The notes under the pieces were generated by a model. It did no database searches and was not told the DNA's origin. It was given only the letters and a program-made list of their open reading frames with translations. Shown in pieces: positions 1-7,467 of a stretch of DNA of 29,177 bases. A program made the position numbers and the translations under genes. This stretch comes from UBA4844 sp050943255 (GTDB lineage: Bacteria > Bacillota > Syntrophomonadia > Syntrophomonadales > Syntrophomonadaceae), in the NCBI GenBank assembly GCA_050943255.1, contig JBMNOV010000021.1, positions 1 to 29,177 of the forward strand, read 5' to 3'. Numbering within the stretch: position 1 is the first letter of the stretch; each line of letters begins with the position of its first letter.

Positions 1-201
1 GCAAGGTTCAATGAACTCAATGATACAAGAGTATATTACTTTAAAGTATAAACTATCGAGCAAAGTAGCACCTAACTAAAACCTTATACCTATAGGATAA
101 GAAATATTATAAATTGTATTTTTCTAAACTCTTTGGTTGTATGCCTGTTATGAAAGTTAAAAATTTTATTAATAAAATAATTATTTTATTTGAATTATAA
201 T

Positions 202-230
202 ACTGCGGATATTTTTCGCAGTTTTATTTT
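202..230 (+). terminator. Intrinsic terminator or attenuator hairpin
   Basis: The arms ACTGCGGA (202-209) and TTCGCAGT (215-222) form an 8-bp stem with one G-T pair and a 5-nt loop, followed by a T-rich run. It lies about 20 bp before the 40-codon SASP-like gene. It may end an upstream transcript or attenuate entry into that gene. Confidence 0.6.
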
Positions 231-250
231 TTAATGAAGGGGATATTTTA

Positions 251-373
251 ATGGTAAGTAAACGAAATAAAAAGCAACAATCTGAACATCTAAAATATGA
301 AGTTTCTCAGGAATTTGGTTTAGGTGCAAAAAGTAAGTATAAACAAGAGCAGAAAAAATATAAAAAGTCTTGA
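251..373 (+). CDS. SASP-like spore microprotein (40 aa)
   Basis: A 40-codon ORF starts with ATG behind a GAAGGGG ribosome site about 9 nt upstream. The protein is very basic and Lys-rich. Its middle reads LKYEVSQEFGL, which matches the first conserved motif of alpha/beta-type small acid-soluble spore proteins, where the GPR protease cuts; the neighbouring full SASP has FKFEAAQEVGV. The second SASP motif, a Gly-Gly-x-(I/M)-(T/V)-K-(R/K) segment, is missing and is replaced by a Lys/Gln/Tyr tail. What I see is half of a SASP. I infer either a truncated DNA-binding SASP or a small spore-core protein that keeps the GPR site. The neighbours, a full SASP downstream and gpr facing it, support a spore role. 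Confidence 0.6.
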   Translation: MVSKRNKKQQSEHLKYEVSQEFGLGAKSKYKQEQKKYKKS

Positions 374-443
374 AAATACTTCTAGCATATAAGATTGAAC
401 TGGGGAAAAAATAAGACTACACAAAAGAAGGAGGTGAATCTAA

Positions 444-710
444 ATGGCAACTAACAATAATCAGATTTTAGTTCCCCAGGCCAGAGCAGCTATGGATCAA
501 TTCAAATTTGAAGCTGCTCAGGAAGTGGGCGTTAACCTGAAACAAGGATACAATGGTGATCTGACTGCTCGTCAGGCAGGAAGCATTGGCGGACAAATGG
601 TTAAAAAAATGATATATGATTATCAGCAGAGAGCTGCTGGCGGACAGGCACAAGGTTTAAATATGACTCAAGACCTGAGTTCTATAAAGCAGCAGAATCA
701 ACAGTTCTAA
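444..710 (+). CDS. Alpha/beta-type small acid-soluble spore protein
   Basis: This 88-residue protein is an alpha/beta-type SASP, which coats and protects DNA in the dormant spore core. Both family motifs are present: FKFEAAQEVGVNL near residues 20-32, holding the GPR cleavage site around the Glu, and TARQAGSIGGQMVKKMI near 41-57, part of the DNA-contact region. The C-terminus is a Gln-rich tail. AAGGAGGTG about 8 nt before the ATG is a near-perfect ribosome site. It is probably monocistronic, with a strong terminator 30 nt past the stop. CATATAA at 386-392 resembles a sigma-G -10 element, but I see no good -35, so the promoter is unproven. It converges with gpr, whose product cleaves SASPs at germination. 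Confidence 0.95.
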   Translation: MATNNNQILVPQARAAMDQFKFEAAQEVGVNLKQGYNGDLTARQAGSIGGQMVKKMIYDYQQRAAGGQAQGLNMTQDLSSIKQQNQQF

Positions 711-740
711 TATTAAATTCGACCTAATCATACTATAGTT

Positions 741-774
741 AACAAGCGGATTAAATTTTATCCGCTTGTTTTCA
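741..774 (+). terminator. Intrinsic terminator of the SASP gene
   Basis: A perfect 11-bp stem (741-751 with 760-770, core ACAAGCGGAT) has an 8-nt loop and ends in a short T-rich stretch. It sits between the convergent SASP and gpr genes and reads best on the + strand. Confidence 0.85.
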
Positions 775-825
775 TAATTACTTGTATTAACCTCCGATAC
801 CTTTGGTAATCTGTGTTTTTTTTGA

Positions 826-1779
826 TTAAGTAGCATAAAGTTCAAGTTGTTCTTGCGAGACACCAGGAAAAAGGGAACTAGCTACGCCCATAGATATTAT
901 ACGTGCGCTATTCTCGATTATTTCATCAATTTCTTTGGGGGTTACTCCCAGGCTTCCTCCAAAAGGATTTAGTATTTCTTTTATAGTATTTAATGAAAGA
1001 TTTTCATTGAAAATAGCGCCACTATTAATGCAGAAGTTTTTTACAGCTTGATTAGCAATTATACCTGCGTTAACAATTGTTGGACATCCAATAGCTATTA
1101 CCGGAACACCTAGATCTTCTTGTCTTATAGCATGACGGGCATTTCCTACTCCAGAACCTGGTTGGATACCAGTATTAGACATTTGAATACTGCAGCCAAT
1201 ACGTTGTACATTTTGTGCAGCTAGGGCATCAACAACTACCAGGAGTGCCGGTTTTATTTTTTCAACAATTCCTTTTATAACCTCATAAGTTTCTAGGCCG
1301 GTAATACCAAGTACACCGGGAGCTATTCCGCAAGTAGGTCTCATCCCCTGAACCAGAGCATCAGGAGCATAATGGTGATAATGTCGTGTAATAGGACTAT
1401 ACTCAATAAATTTAGGGCCAAGAGCATCAGCAACAGCTCTCCAATTACCTAACCCTACAAGCAGTACAGTGTCCTGTGGTTTAAGATAATCACCAATCAA
1501 TGTGTGCATACTTTTTTCTATGCTTTTTACTATCTCATCTTTAACATAAGGATCATTAATTTTTAAAGGTGGTGATTCGATAGTAACATAGGTGCCAATA
1601 GGACGTCCCATTTTCTCTGCTCCAATTTGATTTAAGATAGTAATAGTTGTTATCTTTATATGGTTTAATTGTTCAACATCTTCTCTTACTCCAGGAATCT
1701 CCTGGTTAATAGCACCTCGTACTAAATCCCGCGCTTCAATAGCCATATCAACAAAAAAACCAAGGTCAGTAATCTGCAT
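826..1779 (-). CDS. gpr: Germination protease GPR (peptidase family A25)
   Basis: GPR is the spore-core endopeptidase that degrades SASPs during germination; it is made as a zymogen and loses an N-terminal propeptide. The 317-residue protein is shorter than the Bacillus enzyme (about 370). It carries both conserved aspartate regions of the A25 family: VADALGP with D118 and VVVDALAA with D184, corresponding to the Asp127 and Asp193 sites of B. megaterium GPR. It also has PTCGIAPGVLGITGLET (148-164) and the PGSGVGNAR segment (207-215). The family's SDTGI motif reads SNTGI here (N202). The ATG follows AAAGGAGG on the minus strand. The gene faces the SASP gene, its substrate. A sigma-G-like promoter lies just upstream. 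Confidence 0.95.
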   Translation of the reverse strand: MQITDLGFFVDMAIEARDLVRGAINQEIPGVREDVEQLNHIKITTITILNQIGAEKMGRPIGTYVTIESPPLKINDPYVKDEIVKSIEKSMHTLIGDYLKPQDTVLLVGLGNWRAVADALGPKFIEYSPITRHYHHYAPDALVQGMRPTCGIAPGVLGITGLETYEVIKGIVEKIKPALLVVVDALAAQNVQRIGCSIQMSNTGIQPGSGVGNARHAIRQEDLGVPVIAIGCPTIVNAGIIANQAVKNFCINSGAIFNENLSLNTIKEILNPFGGSLGVTPKEIDEIIENSARIISMGVASSLFPGVSQEQLELYAT

Positions 1780-1802
1780 TTTAAATATACCTCCTTTGGA
1801 TT

Positions 1803-1832
1803 TATTATCCGTTTTAAGATTGTAAAGTATGC
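1803..1832 (-). promoter_or_regulatory. Sigma-G-like promoter of gpr
   Basis: On the minus strand GCATA (1832-1828) and GATAATA (1809-1803) are 18 nt apart. The sigma-G consensus is GMATR-N17/18-CATNHTA, so the -35 matches fully and the -10 at 6 of 7 positions. Forespore sigma-G control is expected for gpr. The predicted start lies very close to the ribosome site, so the leader would be short. Confidence 0.4.
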
Positions 1833-1835
1833 ATA

Positions 1836-1863
1836 AAAATGGCGACTAGTTCGTCGCCATTTT
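1836..1863 (-). terminator. GC-rich hairpin between gpr and rsmD
   Basis: AAAATGGCGAC (1836-1846) pairs perfectly with GTCGCCATTTT (1853-1863), giving an 11-bp stem with a 6-nt loop. On the minus strand it is followed by a T5 run, so it could stop transcription entering the gpr region. It lies directly upstream of the gpr -35, between divergent genes, so a protein-binding role is also possible. Confidence 0.5.
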
Positions 1864-1904
1864 GGGGAGAGGAGAATTTTGTAAAGTTGTTGGGGAGGGT
1901 TTGT

Positions 1905-1923
1905 TACCAGAATTTATCTGGTA
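1905..1923. repeat. Perfect 7-bp inverted repeat upstream of rsmD
   Basis: TACCAGA (1905-1911) and TCTGGTA (1917-1923) are perfect inverted arms around a 5-bp centre. The site lies in the gpr-rsmD divergent region, about 125 bp before the rsmD start. It could be an operator or a leader hairpin; no function can be assigned. Confidence 0.3.
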
Positions 1924-2046
1924 CTGATATCTTTGCCCATTTATAAAGTAAATATACATAATTATTTAAAAAATTTTTTCTATGATAAAATAAATAAAAA
2001 GGGCAAAAACGTAAATTGGCGAATATATGATAAAGGAAGAAGAAAT

Positions 2047-2607
2047 GTGCGAGTAATATCAGGAACTGCTCGGGGAAAGCGATTAAAAGCACCTGCAGGA
2101 TTGGATACCAGGCCTATTACTGATATGATCAAGGAAGCTCTTTTTAATGTAATAGGAAGTAACATTGTTGCTGCAAGTCTATTAGACCTTTTTGCCGGAA
2201 GTGGAAGTGTCGGGATTGAGGCTTTAAGCCGGGGAGCTTCCAGGGTAGTATTTATTGATAAAACTAGAAAATCCATAGAGGTTATAAAGGAAAACTTGGA
2301 AAACTGTTCTTTTGTTGATAATTATGAGCTATATAGAAATGATGTATTTCGGGCTATAGAGCTTTTGTATAGGCGAGGGGTAAGATTTGATTATATATAT
2401 GCAGATCCTCCATTCACTAATATTGACATCTTTACTCCGCTAATAGAAGTATTGGATAGGATTTGCTTGTTACTGCCGGAAGGGAATCTAATAATTCGTA
2501 GTCCGCGAAGATTAAGTTTAGACGTGAAAATTAGCAATTTGAGTGAATATAGATATGATAACTATGGTGAATCTACTTTACATTACTTTAAAACCATAAA
2601 GCCTTAA
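2047..2607 (+). CDS. rsmD: 16S rRNA (guanine966-N2)-methyltransferase RsmD
   Basis: RsmD methylates G966 of 16S rRNA using SAM. From the GTG at 2047 the protein has 186 residues, the usual family length, and begins MRVISGTARGKRL, the typical RsmD N-terminus. It has the SAM-binding motif DLFAGSGSVGIEAL (47-60) and the catalytic DPPF (120-123). The reading frame stays open further upstream, but that 38-codon extension is AT-rich and unlike the family. AAGGAAG 8 nt before the GTG supports the shorter form. In Bacillus this gene is ylbH, followed by coaD; here coaD is missing and a coiled-coil protein follows 167 nt later. Confidence 0.93.
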   Translation: MRVISGTARGKRLKAPAGLDTRPITDMIKEALFNVIGSNIVAASLLDLFAGSGSVGIEALSRGASRVVFIDKTRKSIEVIKENLENCSFVDNYELYRNDVFRAIELLYRRGVRFDYIYADPPFTNIDIFTPLIEVLDRICLLLPEGNLIIRSPRRLSLDVKISNLSEYRYDNYGESTLHYFKTIKP

Positions 2608-2774
2608 AAAGATTTGAAATAAACAGAGTTAGGCTGTTAATAAAAACCCAATAGCACTGAATTAGAGAGCAAAATAATTATTAATTAGGATAGTGATTAA
2701 AATAATTAGTTCATATACTTGGCACAGGTCTCTCACTAAACCAAAGTTATAATTTAAAGGAGGCAAAAAATCTA

Positions 2775-3233
2775 ATGATGGAGATATATAGAATACTTGA
2801 TGAACTAGAACTTATGATTAAAGGTAGTAAAAAAGTACCTTTTTCCGGTAAGGTAATGGTAGAGAATCATCGTTTCCTGGATCGGTTGGATCGGATTAGG
2901 GCTATATTACCTGAGGAACTTGAAACAGCTCGATTAATTATACAACAAAAGGAACGCATCGTAAGTGATGCTTGTGCTCAGGCAGAGGAGTACATGGAGA
3001 AGTCAAAACATCATATAGCCCAAATGGTAGATAATAACGAAATAACTAGAAATGCTGTAAAGCTAGGGGATGAGATTGTAGCCAAAGCTGAGAAAATGGC
3101 ATGGGAGATTCGTAAAGATGCAGACGAATATGCAGATGGTGTCTTAACTCATATAGAAATGGTATTAAAAAAGGGTCTGGAGGCTATCAGCGAAGGTAAA
3201 GATCAAATTAAACAATCACAGGTAGATGACTAA
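2775..3233 (+). CDS. Coiled-coil protein, ATP-synthase-subunit-like helix
   Basis: The 152-residue protein is almost wholly helical and charged. A short N-terminal region (1-45, MMEIYRILDELELMI) precedes a long predicted coil (about 47-148) rich in Glu, Lys and Ala, with no membrane segment. Similar proteins in clostridial rsmD-coaD-ylbJ neighbourhoods are often auto-annotated as ATPase or V-type subunit H-like; that reflects coiled-coil similarity and is not a demonstrated function. DivIVA-like scaffolding is another possibility. GGAGG 11 nt before the ATG supports the start; a second ATG follows immediately. The 3' end overlaps the convergent ylbJ stop by 4 nt. I do not recognise a specific function. 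Confidence 0.8.
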   Translation: MMEIYRILDELELMIKGSKKVPFSGKVMVENHRFLDRLDRIRAILPEELETARLIIQQKERIVSDACAQAEEYMEKSKHHIAQMVDNNEITRNAVKLGDEIVAKAEKMAWEIRKDADEYADGVLTHIEMVLKKGLEAISEGKDQIKQSQVDD

Positions 3234-4420
3234 CGATCATGTTTCCAACAGTAAAAAAGACCTATTAGCATCATTAGGGCAATCATCACCAAACCAATTG
3301 CCAAACAAAATAAAGAGACATGCCAGGCATCAAAAGAATACAAGGCTTTATAATAAGGGATAGAAAAAGCTTCAATTGATTGGTTTTTCGAAATAATTAT
3401 TTTATAAGTTAAGAATGTAATAAATAAAGATAGAACTATTTGAATAAAACGTGAAATCAAATAGAATGAAAGACGAACGGGACTGCCTGCCATTATGCTC
3501 ATAACCTGAGCGATTACGGAAAAACCACTAAAGGCAAGGATAGCACTAATCGCCAATAGTTTATACATAATGTCAGTTTGTGAAGCCAAAGCTACAGTTC
3601 GTGCACCCAGGGTCATTTCAAACATACCCATACCTAGACCATAAGCCACTGGATAAGGTAACGATACTGCTTTAAATAGATGGCAGATTATAGTGGCAAT
3701 CCCGTCCATAATCCCCCAGAAAGCCAGCATACGAGTAATAACCGAAAATATTATTACAAAACCAGCAATAGCTAAAATGTTATTAAGACTGTTCTTTATT
3801 GCATCACTTAATAATGCTCCAATACTACGAGGATTATGATGATCAATGAAAGCTTGGCAAGCTGTTCGCCATAGTGATTGTTCATGATAGGTAATTACAT
3901 TCGTTGTTGCAGAGGATGGCCTAAACCGCCATATTAAGCCAACCAGAATGTTGGAAAAATAATGGGAAAAAGCCAGAATATATCCTAGTATCGGAGAGGA
4001 AAACATACCTACACCTACCGCACCTAAGATAAATAGGGGACTAGAGTTATTCGTAAAGGATACCAACCTTTCAGCTTCATCAGCATTTAATAATTTTTGG
4101 TCATACAATTTTCGACTCAAGATAGCGCCGATAGGAAATCCAGAAGTAAACCCCATTGCCACTACTAAAGAACTACAGCCAGGTAAGCGAAAAACTGGTC
4201 GCATGACTGGTTCTAAGATTACTCCCAGAAAATTAACAAATCCTAGGTTTACTATAAGTTCAGCGACAATAAAAAAAGGAAATAGTGCGGGCAGGAGGAT
4301 AGAAGCCCATAGCTGGCATCCCATAGAAGCGGCAGTAACCGTTTCCTTGGGGTTAATAACCATAAAAGCGGTTAACATTAGTATTATAATAAGAAAAAAG
4401 ATACGGGAATAATTGCCCAT
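3230..4420 (-). CDS. ylbJ: Sporulation integral membrane protein YlbJ
   Basis: This 396-residue protein matches YlbJ, a mother-cell sporulation membrane protein with nucleoside-recognition (Gate) domains. I see about eight hydrophobic segments, beginning at residues 5-23 and 38-60. The Gate-type signature FTSGFPIGAILSRKLYD lies near 90-108, and a second repeat-like half contains AYGLGMGMFEMTLGART around 255-271. The ATG follows TAGGAG on the minus strand. In Bacillus ylbJ is read with rsmD; here it is inverted and overlaps the preceding gene convergently by 4 nt. It diverges from the patatin gene across a 155-bp region with repeated GATAAATA motifs. Sigma-E control is likely from the family, but I could not identify a convincing sigma-E promoter. 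Confidence 0.92.
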   Translation of the reverse strand: MGNYSRIFFLIIILMLTAFMVINPKETVTAASMGCQLWASILLPALFPFFIVAELIVNLGFVNFLGVILEPVMRPVFRLPGCSSLVVAMGFTSGFPIGAILSRKLYDQKLLNADEAERLVSFTNNSSPLFILGAVGVGMFSSPILGYILAFSHYFSNILVGLIWRFRPSSATTNVITYHEQSLWRTACQAFIDHHNPRSIGALLSDAIKNSLNNILAIAGFVIIFSVITRMLAFWGIMDGIATIICHLFKAVSLPYPVAYGLGMGMFEMTLGARTVALASQTDIMYKLLAISAILAFSGFSVIAQVMSIMAGSPVRLSFYLISRFIQIVLSLFITFLTYKIIISKNQSIEAFSIPYYKALYSFDAWHVSLFCLAIGLVMIALMMLIGLFYCWKHDR

Positions 4421-4460
4421 ATAATAAACTCCTACTATAAACGCTAAGATGTTTTTAATA

Positions 4461-4509
4461 GATAAATAATCCCAATTCGATTATAAATATTTATCAAGAT
4501 GATAAATAT
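4461..4509. promoter_or_regulatory. Candidate operator: three GATAAATA motifs
   Basis: GATAAATA occurs at 4461-4468 and 4501-4508 on the + strand and inverted at 4488-4495. The last two form a perfect 9-bp dyad, ATATTTATC (4487-4495) and GATAAATAT (4501-4509), around a 5-bp centre. The cluster lies between divergent ylbJ and the patatin gene. AT-richness raises the chance of coincidence. Confidence 0.35.
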
Positions 4510-4575
4510 ATATGTTTGGGAGGTACAGGTTTAGAAGGACTAGGCTAATAATTTATAAAAACGGAGGTGGGAGCT

Positions 4576-5379
4576 TTGCTTAATCGGCCTCGGATTGCTT
4601 TAGTGTTGGGTGCAGGAAGTGCCCGGGGGCTTGCTCATATTGGAGTTTTACAGGTACTAAAAGAAAATGATATACCTTTTGATTTCATTGTAGGATGTAG
4701 TATGGGGGCAATGATTGGGGCGATATATGCTTGCGGGGCTGATATGAGGATGTTAGCTCGTATGGTTGTTAATCTGGATTCACGGATATTTTTTGATGTT
4801 CGGCTTCCGCGCATGGGTTTTATCTCCGGGAAAAAGATTGAGGAATTACTCAATCTATTAACTAAGCGTAAAAAATTTAGCGATACTAATATTCCATTAC
4901 TGGTAGTTGCAACAGACTTAATAACAGGTAAGGAAATAGTACTTGAGGAAGGGTCGATTACTGAAGCGGTTAGAGCTAGTATCTCGATACCAGGTATTTT
5001 TCATCCGGTAAAGCGTAATGGGATGATACTGGTAGATGGTGCGGTGGTAGACCGGCTTCCTATAGATTTAGCCCGTTCCCGAGGTGCGGATATAGTAATT
5101 GCTGTAGATGTTACTTTTGGTGAGGGACGAATAGTAAGCATTTCCAATACTATTGATGTTATTTTAACGGCTATTGATATAATGCAAAAACAACAATTTG
5201 ATTTAACATACGAAAAGGCGGATATCCTTATCCAGCCAGCAGTAAACTGTTTTGGTTCATACGAATTTGAAAAATCAAAAGAGATCATAGAGCTTGGCCG
5301 GCAGGCAGCCGAAAAAAAGTTAGGTGAAATACAGGATAAAATAAATAATGTCCAGGATACTTCTCTGTTCGTTGATTAA
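4576..5379 (+). CDS. ylbK: Patatin-like phospholipase (YlbK/RssA type)
   Basis: This is a patatin-like serine hydrolase of the YlbK/RssA type; members hydrolyse acyl esters of phospholipids, but the substrate here is unknown. All catalytic motifs are present: the oxyanion loop GAGSARG (12-18), the nucleophile GCSMG with S42, and the dyad aspartate in DGA (D154). No signal peptide or membrane segment is visible, so it is cytoplasmic. I prefer the TTG at 4576, which follows GGAGG by 8 nt and gives 267 residues. The in-frame GTG at 4567 lies inside that ribosome site. In Bacillus ylbK follows ylbJ, which matches the order here although ylbJ is inverted. It converges with the histidine kinase gene. 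Confidence 0.9.
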   Translation: MLNRPRIALVLGAGSARGLAHIGVLQVLKENDIPFDFIVGCSMGAMIGAIYACGADMRMLARMVVNLDSRIFFDVRLPRMGFISGKKIEELLNLLTKRKKFSDTNIPLLVVATDLITGKEIVLEEGSITEAVRASISIPGIFHPVKRNGMILVDGAVVDRLPIDLARSRGADIVIAVDVTFGEGRIVSISNTIDVILTAIDIMQKQQFDLTYEKADILIQPAVNCFGSYEFEKSKEIIELGRQAAEKKLGEIQDKINNVQDTSLFVD

Positions 5380-5450
5380 GAAACCTGAATTAGGGAATAG
5401 TTTAAACTGTAGTTACTTTATCAATCAATATTTGATAACCGCTTAGCATT

Positions 5451-6644
5451 CTATAATTCAACTACAAAAGAGGTGCCTATCCCGGGGTTGCTTTGGGCGT
5501 AAATTTTTCCCTGGTGTTGTTCTACAATTGATTTAGCAATTGCCAAACCTAAGCCATAACCACCATCTTCTCGGGTTCGGGCTGTGTCCAAGCGGTAAAA
5601 GCGCTCAAATATTTTCTCCAGGTATTCAGGGGGAATTTCCTGGCCGGTATTAGTAATCTTTAATTCAATTTTATTTTTTTTACTCGTAAGCTGTACGAAT
5701 ATACTTCCATTAACCGGGGTATGTTTTATAGCATTATTCATTAAGATGCTGATAACCTTTTCTATACTTTCCTTATTGCCATTAAGAAAAACCCTTGGCT
5801 TAATTTCTGATTCCAGGGTTATATGGTTTTCAAAAAAAATAGCTTCAAATGATAGAAGTGTGCTACTTACTAACTGGCTCAGGTCAAAATCAAAGAAGTC
5901 TGGTTTGTTTTCCATAAAATCATACCTGGCCAAGGATAGCATGTCGTTTACTAGATTAGTCATCCTATCTGTTTGGGAAGCAATATAATCTAGCCACCGG
6001 GATTGGCTATTTACGGTTTCTTCACCGCTAGCAGTGATTAAAGCTAGATTAGTTTTTATTACCGCAAGCGGGGTTCGCAGCTCATGAGAAGCGTCGGCCA
6101 CAAACTGGTTTTGTTTCTCAAATGCTTCTTTTATAGGGGCAATAGATTTGTTGGCAAAATAGATACTGATAAAGAGAAGCAAGAATAGACTAATTCCACC
6201 AACAATGGTAAACACCAGCAGAAGGTTTATTAGTGTTTGGTGCTGGGAAGTCCGGTCAACAAAGACAATTTTGGTTCCATAGGGATTTTTATTTTTGAGG
6301 AAAGCATAATGTGTCTCCCCAATCTTTATTTTGCCTGAAACTGCTTTATTCTGGATAGCCTGAACCACTGCCTCAGTAAAGGTTTCCGGGCTCATATTCA
6401 TAAATGAAAACTTGGTTATGATATGATTTTCTTCATCCAGCTCGACTATCATGCAGGTGGCCACCCGGGGATTATCAGGAAAAGGACGTTGTGGTGCGAA
6501 CATTATGGCATTTAGGGTCATCTCAGTTTGGCGTTCTCCTGCCGCTGCAGTCAACATGTAAATAACAGAAAAAATAGCTATAAAAACAACAGTAAGCAAT
6601 GACATATTAATGATTACAAATTTCTTTTTAAGCTTAGTAAACAC
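5451..6644 (-). CDS. Two-component sensor histidine kinase
   Basis: The 397-residue membrane kinase pairs with the response regulator encoded 4 nt upstream. It has a first membrane helix (9-32), an extracytoplasmic sensor domain (about 35-135), a second helix (137-163) and a short linker without a clear HAMP domain. The HisKA domain carries the phosphorylated H187 in ADASHELRTPL. The HATPase domain has the N box LMNNAIKHT (301-309), the G1 region TNTGQEIP and the G2 box GGYGLGLAIAKS. G1 has Asn where many kinases have Asp, a variant found in several active families. The sensor domain resembles nothing I can name, so the signal is unknown. The coding strand shares a transcript with the regulator. 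Confidence 0.93.
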   Translation of the reverse strand: MFTKLKKKFVIINMSLLTVVFIAIFSVIYMLTAAAGERQTEMTLNAIMFAPQRPFPDNPRVATCMIVELDEENHIITKFSFMNMSPETFTEAVVQAIQNKAVSGKIKIGETHYAFLKNKNPYGTKIVFVDRTSQHQTLINLLLVFTIVGGISLFLLLFISIYFANKSIAPIKEAFEKQNQFVADASHELRTPLAVIKTNLALITASGEETVNSQSRWLDYIASQTDRMTNLVNDMLSLARYDFMENKPDFFDFDLSQLVSSTLLSFEAIFFENHITLESEIKPRVFLNGNKESIEKVISILMNNAIKHTPVNGSIFVQLTSKKNKIELKITNTGQEIPPEYLEKIFERFYRLDTARTREDGGYGLGLAIAKSIVEQHQGKIYAQSNPGIGTSFVVEL

Positions 6645-6648
6645 CTTA

Positions 6649-7320
6649 TTATTCCTCCAGCTTGTAACCGATTCCCCTTAAAGTGGTTATAGAAGCATGG
6701 GAACCGATATAAGCTAGCTTTTTGCGCAAAAATGAAATGTATACTTCAATATTGTTGTAACCGGCCTCAGAATCAAAACCCCAAACCTTTTCAATTAATT
6801 CATCTTTGGTTACAGCATAATGTGGGCGGTACATAAAGTATCTTAAAATCTCAAATTCCTTTAAGGTAAGCCGAACACAAGTATCTTTTCCTTCCAGATC
6901 ATAGGAAGTGAGTTTTAAGCGAAAATCAGCAAAACTGAGAGTATCATCAATAATCATTTCCCCCTTGCGGCGACCAAGAGCTCTAATCCGGGCCAGTAGT
7001 TCTTCGGCTGCAAAAGGCTTGGCTAAATAATCATCTGCGCCGCTGTCAAGACCTATCACCTTGTCTTTAACCTCCCCCTTGGCTGTCAGCAAAATAGTTG
7101 GGGTGGAAATTCCGTTTGACCTTAACTGCTTCAATAATTCCAAGCCGTTTAGCTGGGGTAACATGATATCAAGAATGATTACATCATATATTCCCGTAAT
7201 AGCATAATCATATCCAGCTTCACCATCATAAACGGTATCAACAAGATATTTATTCTTTATCAGAAGCTCAGTTAGGGCTTCAGCTAGTTGTTTCTCATCT
7301 TCCACCAGCAGTACTCTCAT
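6649..7320 (-). CDS. OmpR/PhoB-family response regulator
   Basis: A 223-residue DNA-binding regulator with an N-terminal receiver (1-115) and a C-terminal winged helix (about 125-223). The phosphoacceptor is D51 in VIILDIMLP, with the acidic pair E7/D8, T79 and K101 (AKPF) all in place, so phosphorylation should be functional. The wing region ends in LRGIGYKLEE, typical of the family. It is the promoter-proximal gene of the pair; the kinase starts 4 nt past its stop. An extended -10 promoter lies about 37 nt before the ATG. The pair occupies the position where Bacillus has ylbL between ylbK and ylbM. Confidence 0.95.
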   Translation of the reverse strand: MRVLLVEDEKQLAEALTELLIKNKYLVDTVYDGEAGYDYAITGIYDVIILDIMLPQLNGLELLKQLRSNGISTPTILLTAKGEVKDKVIGLDSGADDYLAKPFAAEELLARIRALGRRKGEMIIDDTLSFADFRLKLTSYDLEGKDTCVRLTLKEFEILRYFMYRPHYAVTKDELIEKVWGFDSEAGYNNIEVYISFLRKKLAYIGSHASITTLRGIGYKLEE

Positions 7321-7356
7321 AAATATCTTCTGCCTTTCGATCTTTTTACATTTTCT

Positions 7357-7365
7357 ATCATACCA
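7357..7365 (-). promoter_or_regulatory. Extended -10 promoter of the two-component operon
   Basis: On the minus strand TGGTATGAT gives an extended -10 (TGN plus TATGAT) about 37 nt before the regulator ATG. No good -35 is seen 16-18 nt upstream, as is usual for extended -10 promoters. Just upstream, 7371-7398 carries overlapping inverted repeats (ACCTTAA with TTAAGGT, and CTTAAA with TTTAAG) that could bind a regulator. Confidence 0.4.
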
Positions 7366-7467
7366 CGCTTACCTTAAAAGAGCCTTTAAGCTTAAGGTTT
7401 ATTGAAGAAATTTGGAAAGCCATGATCAAGCTCAGGAAAATTATGGAGGATGCTAATGGCGGTGAAA

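Noticed and set aside
1..51. Possible 3' end of an upstream gene: an open frame of 16 codons ending in TAA at 49-51
   Set aside because: Too short to recognise any family, and a second frame is also open to position 79, so the coding frame cannot be chosen.
2748..2753. TATAAT as a promoter for the coiled-coil gene
   Set aside because: No -35 at 16-18 bp, and the start point would fall on the ribosome site.
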